Part shown: piece after piece, positions 36,215-46,499 of the stretch | Position numbering within the stretch: position 1 is the first letter of the stretch | Layout: the number at the start of each line of letters is the position of its first letter | NCBI GenBank assembly: GCA_012845835.1 | Contig: JABAKD010000002.1 | Coordinates: forward strand, 21,480,274 to 21,544,273 | Origin: Undaria pinnatifida | Taxonomy: Eukaryota; Sar; Phaeophyceae; Laminariales; Alariaceae | DNA: 64,000 nucleotides | Direction: 5' to 3' | The notes under the pieces: generated by a model | Told to the model about the DNA's origin: nothing | Database searches by the model: none | The model's input: the letters and a program-made list of their open reading frames with translations, nothing else | Position numbers and translations under genes: made by a program

Positions 36215-36589
36215 TGTTATAAGGCTTAGTTTGGGTAAGCTATTGGTTAACCTTTGGCAAGTGGTCAAACGGACTAATACCTCACTAATTCCATAACAAA
36301 TGGCGTCGTCGACAGACCATGGGTTTTTTGGGTCGTGGGTTCGATCCCCACCATCCACAATAATAAACTTTTCAGATTTTCCCATGTCGAACTTGAAAAA
36401 TACTCTCCCCGGTATGCCCAGGAAATGAAACGGCTTGGATAATTGACAGGTCCGCCCGAATATCCGGCCGACCTGCTATCCCGCCGTTTCAGGGGGGGAG
36501 AGTGTTATAAGGCTTAGTTTGGGTAAGATATTATTGGTTAACCTTTGGCAAGTGGTCAAACGGACTAATACCTCACTAATTCCTTAACA
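36215..36589 (+). mobile_element. Whole TRIM (miniature LTR retrotransposon), 375 bp
   Basis: Two direct terminal repeats, 36215-36298 (84 bp) and 36503-36589 (87 bp), both begin TGTTAT and end TAACA, giving short inverted ends. A primer-binding site TGGCGTCGTC starts at 36301, two bases inside the left repeat. A polypurine tract AGGGGGGGAGAG (36491-36502) abuts the right repeat. The 4-bp target duplication GTCA is perfect (36211-36214 and 36590-36593). The 204-bp interior has no coding capacity. This is the full layout of a terminal-repeat retrotransposon in miniature, which must borrow proteins from another element. The left part of the interior is tRNA-Ser-like. Confidence 0.9.
36301..36359 (+). 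ncRNA. tRNA-Ser(CGA)-like 3' half inside the TRIM
   Basis: The interior reads like the 3' half of a serine tRNA. A loop GTCGACA between GTC and GAC gives U33 and anticodon CGA at 36310-36312. After a variable region comes a perfect T-arm (stem GTGGG/CCCAC, loop TTCGATC, 36335-36351), then CATCCAC as the 3' acceptor strand and a discriminator A. The expected 5' partner GTGGATG is absent. A box-A-like TGGCAAGTGG lies upstream in the LTR (36255), and GGTTCGATCC is a good B box. It cannot be a working tRNA. It may be a polymerase III promoter relic or the origin of the primer-binding site. The same segment occurs in the inverted cluster. Confidence 0.55.
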
Positions 36590-36593
36590 GTCA

Positions 36594-37516
36594 GCCGTGA
36601 GTTCGACGAATTTGAAGTCAATACCCATTATTTCGCGGTGTTGTAAGCAGTCGTGGTTAAATCGACATCTACTTGACGACCATCGAGTAATTCATCGCGG
36701 AAAGGCCAAAATAATCAATATTCTAATCGCTTGTTGTGCCAGAGCACAGGTCTTGGATACCGCTCTTCCCACGCGGCGGCGGCGATTCTGAAACGGGCTC
36801 CTTCTTCGTGGTCTGTGTGATATAACCCCGTGACAAGGTGCACCCCAAGGCGGGCCGTGCACTTTCGGTGAAATCTAATGGCTCGGTTCAAAAGTAACGT
36901 ACCATGTGCGAAATTGGTCAGTTTTTCAGTAGGCGTACGATTGTACACATAATGCCGTATCAACACAAAATGCTCGGTTGTGCCAGGTTGTTTTGCTAGT
37001 GGTAGAGAAGATAAGTACGAGTATGTTATGTTGCAGCTCGGTTGCTCGTATGTCCGTGTTTGTCTCTCATATACGCCTGCGCACTGCTTTTCGCACCCAA
37101 AATACTTTGGTGTATGATACGAGCACTATGATGGCTCGATTTGGGCTCGAAGCATTCGAAACCGCAGCCAGTCACAGGACCCCACCAGCACAACCTGTAT
37201 GCTACACAGAACAGTGAAAGCACGCCTGCCTGCTAAGTTCTCCCGTGTTGACGTGTCTGCATATACCAGGGGAAACTTCGCGCTTTGGCTGGCCTACAGA
37301 CTAAAATTATACGTCAAAGCTGTCTCTTCAGCAATCAGCTATCTGACTCGATCGATGAGTTTAGGGGAAACGGCATATTATATATAAGGGCCTCCTACAA
37401 TTTGTATGAAATCAAATGTTGTTGTACATATTTATATAGACTAAATATATCCATTGATGCGCAAAATATTTCCATGTTTGAGATTTTGTCGACTTGGTCG
37501 ACTCTATAATGTTAGA
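36594..37516. other. Gene-poor stretch
   Basis: Only short open frames (none above 85 codons), with no domain recognised. No RNA gene or repeat was found. Confidence 0.45.
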
Positions 37517-37518
37517 TA

Positions 37519-37711
37519 CAGTAGGTATATCCCGATTGAAGAGCGCCCCGTGACAAAAGCCGGAGCATGCGCTCTTAACTACAAAGCGCTCTTATCTGTA
37601 TGTATGTAGTGGAAAATATGTAGCCTTTAGTTTGGCGGGACATTCCAAGTTGACCGCTTGCAACTCCCGAATGCTCTTAACTCGGGTGCTCTTAAATCGG
37701 GGTACCCACTG
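37519..37711. mobile_element. pogo/Tc1-mariner-type MITE, 193 bp
   Basis: The left end reads CAGTAGGTATATCCCGATT and the right end, on the minus strand, CAGTGGGTACCCCGATTTAA. The inverted repeats continue for about 35 bp with AAGAGC and CCC blocks. Both ends are flanked by TA (37517-37518 and 37712-37713), the target duplication of Tc1/mariner/pogo elements, and CAGT(G)GG...CCCGATT is a familiar pogo/Tigger start. The interior is far too short for a transposase, so this is a non-autonomous miniature element. The two ends differ at roughly 20 % of positions. Confidence 0.75.
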
Positions 37712-37713
37712 TA

Positions 37714-38918
37714 TTATTTTTTGGAATATTCTTGTATATATGCATCCAACCATTCGGCGACCTTTTGGTTCACTGACCAAGACCAAAGCAAAAACCCAAG
37801 ACAAGACTCGGACAAGAACGAAAAACTAAGCAAAATATTCTTCTTCTGCAAAAACAGCGTTGAAATGCAGGAGATTGAGAGAAATTGGATTAACTTCGTG
37901 GCAGCGCCCAGCAATTGAAGTCGCTGGCGGGAAAATATCGCGTGCTGACCATTGTCGTCACTGCTGCTGGTGCTATATACAGCAACAAAACCCAGCTGAG
38001 CAGTTCTCTTGCGGTCAGCCGAGAGGACAGCGCTACGTGTTTGCTATCGTCGTGCGAGCCCTCACCACGCACATCTATCTGTGCATTGTGAAGATCTGCG
38101 CTGCCGGCAGTTTGTGTAATTCCACTATACGTACCAACTTCGCAACCGAACAAGATTATACCGTGCGCTGGAGAGGTGAGCCTCGGCAATCTACCAGCAC
38201 ACGAGAGCAGCACATTGCCCAGGGGAAAAACAGGGTGGGGATCTAGATCTAGGCTGGGGCTACCCCAGGTGATTCAATGTAATTTAATGTGTGTGGTGTC
38301 TTCACAATAAACTGTTATTTCTACCCGACGACAACAGTGCACACAGTGTACGGGCTGCTTCTTCATCCTAGAAACATACAAATTAGGTGGCCACGGACTG
38401 TGAGACAAAATAAACCAAAAACAATCGCAATTAATCAAGGTAAAGCAAGTGAAATGTTGGCATACCAGGTACCAGAACACAACAGCAAGCCAGACCATAA
38501 AAATAACAAGAAAAAAAAAAAAAAGACAGGAGCTCCGATAATGTGACGGAAGAAGATCACAAAAGCTGCAAGAAGAATGACGTAGGTGCTGATTAGGAAC
38601 AGATAACTGTTGCACAGACGGAACAATATGAACAAGAGGAAGAAGATACCGGCATATTAAGGCACATAATACAACGAAATACAATTGTGCCGGATGCCAA
38701 GTGAATAATAGTGCTACTGACATAGGAAACCACCCAGAAAGCGCCTTGCTGTGCCCTTCTTTCGTCTTCTCGTTTATACCCACTTATACTTTCTGCCTTC
38801 TAACCACCCCTGTCAACCCCCCGCTCCCCCTACGCCTCCCACGTTGTATTATAAAATGGACTCTGCAGTTCATTAGTATCTACCAGGTATTTGATTCCCA
38901 GTCGCTATCTTGAGCAAA
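37714..38918. other. Gene-poor stretch
   Basis: No domain was recognised. A run of 14 A sits near 38511-38524. TACCAGGTA motifs lie at 38463 and 38881. Confidence 0.45.
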
Positions 38919-39267
38919 ACGTCTCTGCGAAGGAAAAGAAAGTGAGTACTCTCCAAGGACCTGCTCAATTGGCAGACCTGCAGGGGGCACTCTGTGTCCC
39001 CACCTATACCTTTACATGTGGCTCCCTTCCGACTGCCTGATTCGGACGCTCGTCGGCGTGTGGCCATCGAGCGTTGCAAACCCTGTGCCAACCCCCACGA
39101 CAGCGGGGACATGCCCAAATACCTACCGGCGGGGCTGACACAGTACGTGCTCAACAAATTTTCCAAGAAGTCACCGCCGTACCACGTCACTCAAGACGAC
39201 GTTTCGACTCCCCTCCAACGGCTGGAGGTGGAGTAGATCACCGGTCATCAGTCGGTACGGGGACGAG

Positions 39268-39816
39268 GTGGCGTCATCGCGGTGCTATCCAAGACGCATT
39301 GGGCGGGACTCTCCGAATCTTCCTGGGAGCGGGATATTGGACCTTCACCTCTCTTGCTCCCACATCTTGCGTTATTGGGCCGGAACCCCGGACCAGCACC
39401 GCCAAACCAACCGCCTCTACCGCCGAATGCGGATCGGGGCGGCACAACGCGAGCTCTCCCGCAACAACGGGGAACGTTTCCTAGCGCAGGGCGACGCCTG
39501 TGTTCCCCGCGCCGATTGGCTCCGTCGCTACCACGGCACAGTACTCCCTAAGGGAGCCCACTTTTGGTACAAGGGAGACGATGGGTTATGGTGGCTTGGA
39601 AAAATCAGCGCGAGCACTACCGAAGACAAGGTATACCTGGTCCGCTTTCTGGACGACCCGGAACCAATTAAACTCCCTCTTCCCCCGGCGCGCTACACGA
39701 CTTCGACGGGAGCCGTACGAGGCTCTTGGTGCCTGCAAGTTCACATCACCAGCGCGTTTCCTCGGGGAATCCAACGTAACGTAGACGAATCTCGAGGCGC
39801 GACCGTGGCCAGTTGA
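39268..39816 (+). pseudogene. pol C-terminus in the second copy
   Basis: An open frame of 182 codons carries SHILRYWAGTPDQHRQTNRL, the WYKGDDGLWWLGKIS module and KVYLVRFLDDPEPIKLPLP. It shows that the Tudor/SH3-like tail is a regular part of this family and that pol continues for about 160 codons past the chromodomain. It is part of a remnant element. Confidence 0.75.
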
Positions 39817-40658
39817 CTTCCAAGCCGCCACCGCTCCTCGATAGTTCTTCAATTTTTGGGGTTAGGAGGTTCGAGTCTTTGTCTTTGGGTTGTTCGTAGT
39901 ATCTTGAGGGTCTTCGTCGGGTTTTGGGGCGGTTCTCCCATAAATTGTTTTTGCTGTCCTGCCGAACCCCCTGCTCAGTGCCGGGTCAGGGTTCGGGTAA
40001 AACGCCGCTATCTGAGGCGCAGGCCTGTCACTTTTTCGTCGTTGTTCAATTTCGCCCCGCCGACGCCCTCCTCAGCCCAGAGCCGGGGGGCGATCAGGGC
40101 ACCCTGTTCACGCGTAACGTGGTACAGGGCTATGTACGGGTCTGCGTGTCTTCTTTTATCTTTTGTGTGTTGTGTTTGTTCTACTTTTTTTTTTTCCGAC
40201 TAAACACTTCCCCGCTCGCGGGGCTGTAGGTGTTGCCACCTTCTATCCCGGGTGTTTGTCGTTTCCTCGTCTAACCCCCCACCTTGCCGATGGCCCGCGG
40301 GAGGTTTTTCGCATGACTTCTCCCTTGTGTTAGCGCCTGTGTTCCCCTCCATATCGACGAGGGCTCGCCTCGCCATGGTACCTTTTCTGTGGTTGGTTTG
40401 CCGCAGAGCCTTTCTGCCCCCCCCCGCCACACCGGCGGCACGCAGCAGGTTTTTGATGGGTGACTTTTGCCTTGTTCTAGGGTCTACGTTTCTTTCAACT
40501 GCTTTTCTTCGCGTGTTCCTGGCTCCATAGCCAGATCGTTAGAGGTGTGGGAGTGGGTTTCGAGGAGCCGCATCTTCGACTCATGGTCTAGTTCGTAGAA
40601 CAGGAGTTTCCCCGAATCTCCCGTATTTCGGCATTTGCGACTCATCAGGGCGGGCTGG

Positions 40659-40894
40659 TGTTAAGGTACGGCCTCGAAAGGCCTGTAAATATCCGAATTT
40701 TAGATCATTTGGATGGGTTTCGTATGATAAGGTTGGCGTTTTATATTCGGGAAAGTTAGGAAATAGATCGGGGCTCTGGTGGAATCGAATATAGCTACGT
40801 CTCTACAAAGGCAAAGAAAGTGAGTACTCTCCGAGGACCTGCTCAATTGGCAGACCTGCAGGGGGCATCCTGGGTCCCCACCTATAACTTTACA
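40659..40894 (+). repeat. 3' LTR of the second chromovirus copy
   Basis: 236 bp, begins TGTTAAGGTACGG and ends CTTTACA. It is closest in layout to the 3' LTR of the large copy. Confidence 0.85.
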
Positions 40895-41261
40895 CTGAGC
40901 AGCTTAGCTCTTGATGCGGATAAATACCACATGCATCGAAATACATAGGAGTTTGTTTTTTCTAGTCGACACACTGTATAAGAATCAACCCACCTGTATC
41001 GAGAAGTTGATCGTAGTACAGGGTAATCAGCTTACTACCATAGGTATCAGAAGAACGTTACAGAGAACGTTACTTATAACATTGCAAGGGCGTAGCACAG
41101 AACGTTGCAGAAAACAGGACTGGCTGCCGTAGAGTACACCTGCCCGTAGCTTGGGCAAAGTCCCGTGATCAGGTAAAGGCATCCCCCACCTCGATCGCTC
41201 CTTCTTTCTCCCTCTCCTTCCTCTTCCTCCCTTGTCCTTGCTTCTCCTTCCTTCTCCTTCC

Positions 41262-41440
41262 CGCTCCTTTTACTTATCTCATTTTCTTCCTTTTGGCTAC
41301 ATAAGCGCCATTTTCCAAGCTGTGGTCTTTTTTCTTCTCCACCACAAATGATCCTAACAGACACTTCGGCGCCACCTCTGCAGCTCTTATCACAGAGCCG
41401 GAGCCTCGATGCACATCATTCCTTCAGGTTATGAGCCTCG
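41262..41440 (-). repeat. Paralogous low-copy block, copy 1
   Basis: Aligns with 42430-42590. On the minus strand both encode a similar peptide (PKCLLGS...KK...GAYV here). Both contain GATCCTAACAGACACTT and GGTTATGAGCCTC (at 41427 here), the latter found again at 46618. The C/T-rich stretch at 41208-41275 precedes it. These look like decayed paralogues of one gene family, not a known transposon. Confidence 0.5.
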
Positions 41441-42120
41441 TCGCCTTTGATCTACCATCGACTGGCACCATGTAGCGGCGTCCCGCTAAATTCGCCAAGC
41501 TTCCTAAGAAGTTTGAAGAATGGTCTCCACTTTCTGCAGTGCGGAGAATTTTCTTTAAAAATCAACATCAGCCTCGACATGGTGACATCGCATCCACGAG
41601 TACGTCAAGTACATCATCAGGGATATTCGAGACGGGAGGCTGCTGTCATGCTATTAAGAAGCGTGAAGCAGGTAAGGAGACTGCTCGCGCTATCACGCGT
41701 GTAGCAGGTAAGGAATCGCTATCAAAACGGTATCTTCCCGCTACCACGCGCGAAATACGTGTAATAAAGTTGTCCTTGTGCAATTTTTGTATAATATGAC
41801 GAGAATACCAACAGCTGTAGACGTGCTGCAAGGTCGTTGACAAATCAGCCCAAACGGCGCATAGGTCATCTCCAGTTTCTGCTTTAACGCTTGCACGCTG
41901 AAAAAGGCATGTATCAGACTCGGAAAGAGTTTTTCAGCATCTGCTTGACGCGTCCAAGCTACAAGTACGTATCAGACTCGGAGGAGCGGAGTATTTTTCT
42001 TCCAGCAACTGCTCTCACGCTTGCACGCGCGAGGCACGTATATTCAGACTCCAGAGAAATTACACTCTCAACACCAAGCGAAATTACGGGCCTGTGTTCA
42101 ATACGAGGGGGCGATATACG

Positions 42121-42185
42121 TCTGTTGGTAGAGCAGCTGCAACCTGATCGCACTGGCGAGTCAGGCCATTGAGTTCAAAATTGCT
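42121..42185 (+). ncRNA. Weak tRNA-like sequence
   Basis: GTTGGTAGAGCAGC resembles a tRNA D-arm and box A. GAGTTCAAA about 45 bases later resembles a decayed B box. No acceptor stem can be drawn. At best it is a tRNA relic or SINE head. Confidence 0.15.
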
Positions 42186-42429
42186 TTGCACGCATTAACT
42201 ACATGAGAAATTAGCTATCATTGCACTCAACAAGCAATGTTGGTGCAACCTGCATAGCACGAACCTACACAGCAACGGTTCAATGGGGGGAGATGAACCA
42301 CGGAACTCACCATCACTTCCGTCGCAGGGCAATTAGGCCAACACCACATCCACAACACGCCAACATCGCACTGATGGTGCATACCGCCCAGCTGCACCTA
42401 CTCCCTACACCTCCTTTCTTGTTCTTACA

Positions 42430-42590
42430 TCTCGTTCGTTTCCATATGTTGACCACATAAGCGCCACCTACAAACCATCTTCTTTCTTCTTCACATCTGA
42501 TCCTAACAGACACTTTGGTACCATCTCTGCAACTCAAAGCACTGAGACAAAGCCTCGAGACGTATCAGCGTTTCAAGGTTATGAGCCTCA
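42430..42590 (-). repeat. Paralogous low-copy block, copy 2
   Basis: Second copy of the block at 41262-41440, about 1.15 kb away in the same orientation. It shares PKCLLGS on the minus strand and the 13-mer GGTTATGAGCCTC at 42577. Confidence 0.5.
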
Positions 42591-43059
42591 GTACACATCA
42601 TTCCTTCACGTTGTCCCTAGACCCAACGGCACGCCTTACCGCCTCTCCCCTACGGGGACGTCGTAATCCAGACTGAGTCTTCCGTGTTCGTCTTTACACC
42701 TACCGTGAACGCGTTTGACTCCCGCCTTCTCTCCCTTTGAATGCATGCAGCACCCATCCTGCTTATCTCCAGCTTGGTCACCTGCCATATATCGCCACGG
42801 GGATGAGAAAATTTGTCTACGGACCAGCTCACCCCCCCCCTCCCCCCCCGTCTCCCCTCTTCCCGTGTCTCCATTCCTCTGCCACTGATGTTATGTCGAA
42901 CGGTACGAAATGGATCGCTTGCGCCCTCGTCCATATCCTCCATCTGACACTGCTGTATAGTCCGGAAGGTAGCCAATGGCGCACCTTTTCACACGTGATT
43001 TCCCTTGCACATCCTCTCCTGTTCGCTCAGCACCCCCCCCCCCCTTCCCCTGCAATTAT

Positions 43060-43250
43060 CGCCCTCCTCGTAACTTTTTCTCTTTCGTTCCCCATTTTGA
43101 TCCTACGGGCCTGCCATCTGCTCGGTCCACCTCCCGTTTCTTCTCTTCTTCAGCCACTGCCCCTCCCTTCGGGAAAATAGTTGATATTTCCTCCTTAGAC
43201 AGTGCCAGGTTAATATTGTGGACAAACCCATTCTCGTCCGCGAATTATTC
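43060..43250 (-). CDS. Possible exon of an unknown lysine-rich protein
   Basis: The minus frame reads FADENGFVHNINLALSKEE, then ISTIFPKGGAV, a Glu/Lys-rich stretch, and GRPVGSKWGTKEKK. The composition is protein-like, and the frame lies just downstream of the candidate exon at 43352-43595 on the same strand. Between them a GTGAGG donor-like site and an AG acceptor-like site are present, but the join is not certain because an in-frame TAG precedes the donor. GRPVGS resembles the PKCLLGS blocks at 41.3 and 42.5 kb, so it may belong to the same family. No known domain. Confidence 0.3.
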
Positions 43251-43351
43251 AGACTCTCTCAGCAGCAGCAGGTATGTTAGCATCATCATACCAATGTGCG
43301 CCACCCTTCCCCCCTGGGCTATCACCTTCTGTCACCGCTAGCATACCTCAC

Positions 43352-43595
43352 CTAAACAGTGTCTTCCCTCGCTTCTGCTTTCCGCTTTCCGCCGGCACCA
43401 TCGATAACATTTTCTAAGTCGCTCGTACCATGTGGTCTATAGGTAACGACAATTCTACCCGCTGGTCGTGATATAGGTATCATCTTCAGCAGCCCCACCA
43501 CCGTCGCCTCTTTGTTCCGTGGTACCTCGCAGCTGAAGGTAATAAATTGTTCCAGTTGTTCTACCAAATCTATTTTCCCCATCTCCCTGCCCGAC
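43352..43595 (-). CDS. Possible exon of an unknown protein
   Basis: The minus frame opens with MGKIDLVEQLEQFITF and continues CEVPRNKEATVVGLLKMIP, then PAGRIVVTYRPHGTSDLENV, ending in a Lys/Glu-rich tail before TAG. Codon use and amino-acid balance look coding, and an AG acceptor-like site (GGGCAG) precedes the Met. The family is unknown. It lies within the 41-49 kb region of decayed paralogues and could be a pseudogene exon. Confidence 0.35.
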
Positions 43596-43599
43596 TCAA

Positions 43600-44379
43600 C
43601 ACCCCTTCACAGAACATGTTCTCCGGCTTACTCCCACCATCGATGCCGCAGAACCCATCCCAGGGCGTCTCATCTCTCAATGTCTGCAAATCTGTCTGAT
43701 GGCCCTCTTTCCCCTGTTGCTACACCTACCAAACAGTTAGGGGACTCTTCTTCGCACATTAATCTGATTTGTTTCGTCCCTCCAGGTTGTCCGTTCCGTT
43801 GGTAAGCCTGTTACCTCTCCTTTTCGCGCGCTTTACCTGGAAGCACAAAACCCCGTGCACATACCACACCCCTGTTTGTGATACTGCGGTTCAGATACTG
43901 GCATACGGACGTGTGGGTATTATATTGTATGGGGAAGGATTATTATCGAGGTTGGTGGCTTGCCTGTGGAGGCAGTCGCTGGTGCTAATACAATACAACC
44001 CGGTTGCGTAAGACAATGATACACCCGTACATGTAGCCGAGACCGTGACGAAAGGTGCGATTAACTCGTGTGCGCATGCGGAGCTTATGACATATTGATA
44101 GAGCTTCTCCTTGTTCTGTATGCGGGAGGGGCTTGCGGCTGCAAGCAGGTACGTCTATAGACTATTCAAGACGATCATAGTGTGACCACGCGCATACCAA
44201 GTGAATTCGTTTGACAGCGGGTGATAAAATGAAACAGGTTGAACACCTCTTCCCGGCCGGGAGTCGCTGAAGGCTTTCACTGTGTTAGAAGGGGGCAGTC
44301 TGCGCGACCAGCGGTTGGAAGGTGGTTGTGGTGGTATGGAAGTATGAGGATATGAGCCTTATGCTGGCAATAGCCTAGA
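43600..44379. other. Gene-poor stretch
   Basis: Serine- and proline-rich short plus frames are present but no domain. No repeat or RNA gene was found. Confidence 0.4.
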
Positions 44380-44560
44380 CGGTGGTGTTAGAAGCTGCTC
44401 AAATTGAGGTCAACTAAATTGTTGATGAGGTTCAGCTCTATCGACCCGGTACTGCTGAGCAGCTGCAAGATTGGTGGAAGCGGTTAAAGCCTGCAAAGAG
44501 GACAACAGGAGAAATTGAGATACCGTGCCAGAGCTACGATCATGTTATGAGTCATGCCAC
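44380..44560 (+). pseudogene. Decayed paralogue, copy 1
   Basis: The plus frame reads VVLEAAQIEVN, then a TAA stop, then IVDEVQLYRPGTAEQL, WWKRLKPAKRTTGEIE and SYDHVM. It aligns with the protein-like frame at 44757-45470. The shared pattern is R-x3-T/E-x-L-x2-W-x-R-L-x2-AKR-x2-G-x-I-x2-P-x-YD-x-M. Function is unknown; the basic helix-like W..RL..AKR core could be a small DNA-binding motif, which is inference. The stop lies at the same relative place as in copy 2. Confidence 0.4.
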
Positions 44561-44739
44561 GGTTGGGGTTGCACGTTTTGGACTAAAAAGCATTCTGACC
44601 GTCTGAGCTCTTCAAGTAAGTGTGGAATTATCGGTTAGTATGATATTGATACGGGCGTATTTGTTTATGGCTAACGCATATACTGTTCGTCAGGTTGCGC
44701 GAACGAATGTCTTCAAAGTAATGCTCCGGGTGAGATATT

Positions 44740-44761
44740 GAGCTCCTCGTGATACGAGCTC
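44740..44761. repeat. 22-bp GAGCTC hairpin, instance 3
   Basis: GAGCTCCTC-GTGA-TACGAGCTC, an imperfect nine-pair stem, lying between the two decayed paralogues. Confidence 0.4.
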
Positions 44762-45470
44762 AGGAACGTCTGCTGCATCTCTAGCGTGGAAAGACTGGCG
44801 GAAGAGGGGCTGGCGATGGTCAATGCCTGATTTGAGCTCTGGGAAATTTACGGCAATTTTCAGTGTGATCTGCGCACCGAAACTGAAACGCGGCTTCTGT
44901 GGGCGAGGCTGCAGTCTGCTAAGCGAAGAGCAGGCGGAATTTGGCCTCCGTACAGGAACTACGACGGTATGGTAGTGTGGTCCAGGAAGGCAGCGTAAGA
45001 GAAAATTCGGGATGAAGTGCAGCAGCAGCTAAGGGTGCATGTGACGGGTCCGGTGGAGGCAGTGGAAGACAGTGGTGGGAGGGAGGATTTATTGATGTTG
45101 CAGAAGTTTGCAAGAGAACCGGCAGCAGCCAGGCGTGAGCCTGCAGTGTGGAAGGAGCTTGGTAGCTCGGGTGTTTTGGGGGTTTGGACGCAGCAGCAGC
45201 AACAAAAGGTGGAGTGCGAATTGGTGGAGCTTGTGTTTACTGGTGCTGTTGCTCAAGCTGGCAAGCTGGAGCAGTGGGTATCGACAGGGGGGGTAGGTGC
45301 CTGGGTTGGGGTGCTTGAGGGAGCTGCGTCTGTATATACGCCGAGTAGCAGTAGCAACAGCAACAGTACCAGCAGCAGCAAACGGCTGGATGGGAGTGAA
45401 GTGGAACATTATCGTCACCCTTTGACCCTGGCAAAATATCATGGTCACTCCCCAGGCATGTTATGTTCGG
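44757..45470 (+). pseudogene. Decayed paralogue, copy 2, unknown family
   Basis: One continuous plus frame interrupted by two in-frame stops (TGA at 44828 and TAA at 44996). It reads VERLAEEGLAMVNA, stop, FELWEIYGNFQCDLRTE, RLLWARLQSAKRRAGGIWPP, YDGMVVWSRKAA, stop, EKIRDEVQQQLRVHV, then about 130 more residues including a QQQQQ and a Ser/Asn-rich run (45340-45385). The frame continuity across both stops argues for a former gene. It could instead be two exons with coincidental phase. The family is not known. Confidence 0.4.
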
Positions 45471-45994
45471 GTGTGGCATCGCTTTCATCATCGTATATGA
45501 TGGGATATATTAGATTTCGTTTTGTCTTTTGTGCTTCCTGTATCACATGGTATATCTTACGTTGTTTGGTCAGATTTTCTTGTTGTGAAGAATCATGATG
45601 AGGGGATGGGTTGTGATCTCATATCATGGTTCTACTCTCAGACATATACGTGTGAAATTGAACGTCGGAAAATCTGGTATTTGTGGAGCGGCAATGGATC
45701 GTAACACGTTTGGAAGGCATGTTTATTACCGGGTATACGTGTATAAGAGAGCGAGTTAGTTGAGATGAGTTGTCATTCAGGAGAGAGATAAGGACACGGC
45801 GGGTAGTACAATAGCCAAATGTATACTGCAGAGTACAGGGAACTAGTGGGTGTCTGATCAGCACTTACGATGCTGCTGCTGTTGTGAGGTTAGAGACTGA
45901 AGGCGGAAGGTTTAGAATATTTCTTGGGGGTATTCAAGCAGGTCAAGGAGCAATGTGGGGTGGAAGTAAGGCATAGTTATTGAGGAAGGCGATG

Positions 45995-46482
45995 TTAGGG
46001 TTCTAGAGCTAGGGAGTGAACGCAATTATTTTTTTTATATAGCAGGCTATAAGACGCCATATTCTCAGATGTTATTCCCGAGTAAAACAAAAAGTTGTAA
46101 AACAACTGCTCTGCATATAAATGCAGTAGACGTACGGAGTCGCTGATCGGTAGCATAGTCGCCTGTGCCGAGTAGGCCACCTCAGCCCATGGTGCTACAG
46201 TTAGTTTCACATGCAGTGCGGCACAACAATCAAAAGCATGGTTTCGTGGCATAGACGATTTTGAAAATATCGACAACCCCAAGAAAGATGCCGACGAAAA
46301 AGGTCGCGGACTTTCACATTTTTTTGCCATTGGTGCAGAGTTTAAGTGTTTTTCTTTTCTTTGTCCGAAGCTGTGACAACCGTGCTCCTTGCACACTCTT
46401 CACCTATTCTTCTCATTATCATGTCCTCTTGGACACCATCGATAATCATCGCAACTGGCCTTGGAGCACCACTTATTTCAAC
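45995..46482 (-). pseudogene. Decayed gene-family member, copy A
   Basis: The minus strand encodes SGAPRPVAMIIDGVQED, then ECARSTVVTASDKE (about 46340-46482), and further on VAPWAEVAYSAQATMLPISD followed by SVR (about 46130-46200). The same peptides, with conservative changes, are encoded at 48910-49265. The pattern of change (M/L, V/I, D/N) suggests past selection on protein. The two blocks are not in one frame here, so either introns or decay separates them. No known domain was recognised. Confidence 0.45.
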
Positions 46483-46499
46483 AGTTTGCGTTTCTGAAT

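Larger units (their letters stand above)
38919..40894 (+). mobile_element. Short second copy of the chromovirus
   Basis: Contains the 3' part of one LTR (38919-39016), the chromodomain and C-terminal part of pol (39020-39816), the 3' non-coding region (39850-40658) and a 3' LTR (40659-40894). These match 27311-29263 of the large copy at roughly 90 % or more. Gag, NADAR and the integrase core are not represented, so this is a remnant, and it is broken. No target duplication was identified. Confidence 0.85.

Noticed and set aside
38911-40900. TGAGC on both sides of the short chromovirus copy as a target duplication
   Set aside because: The right copy is not adjacent to the LTR end and the left LTR is partial, so the match is probably chance.
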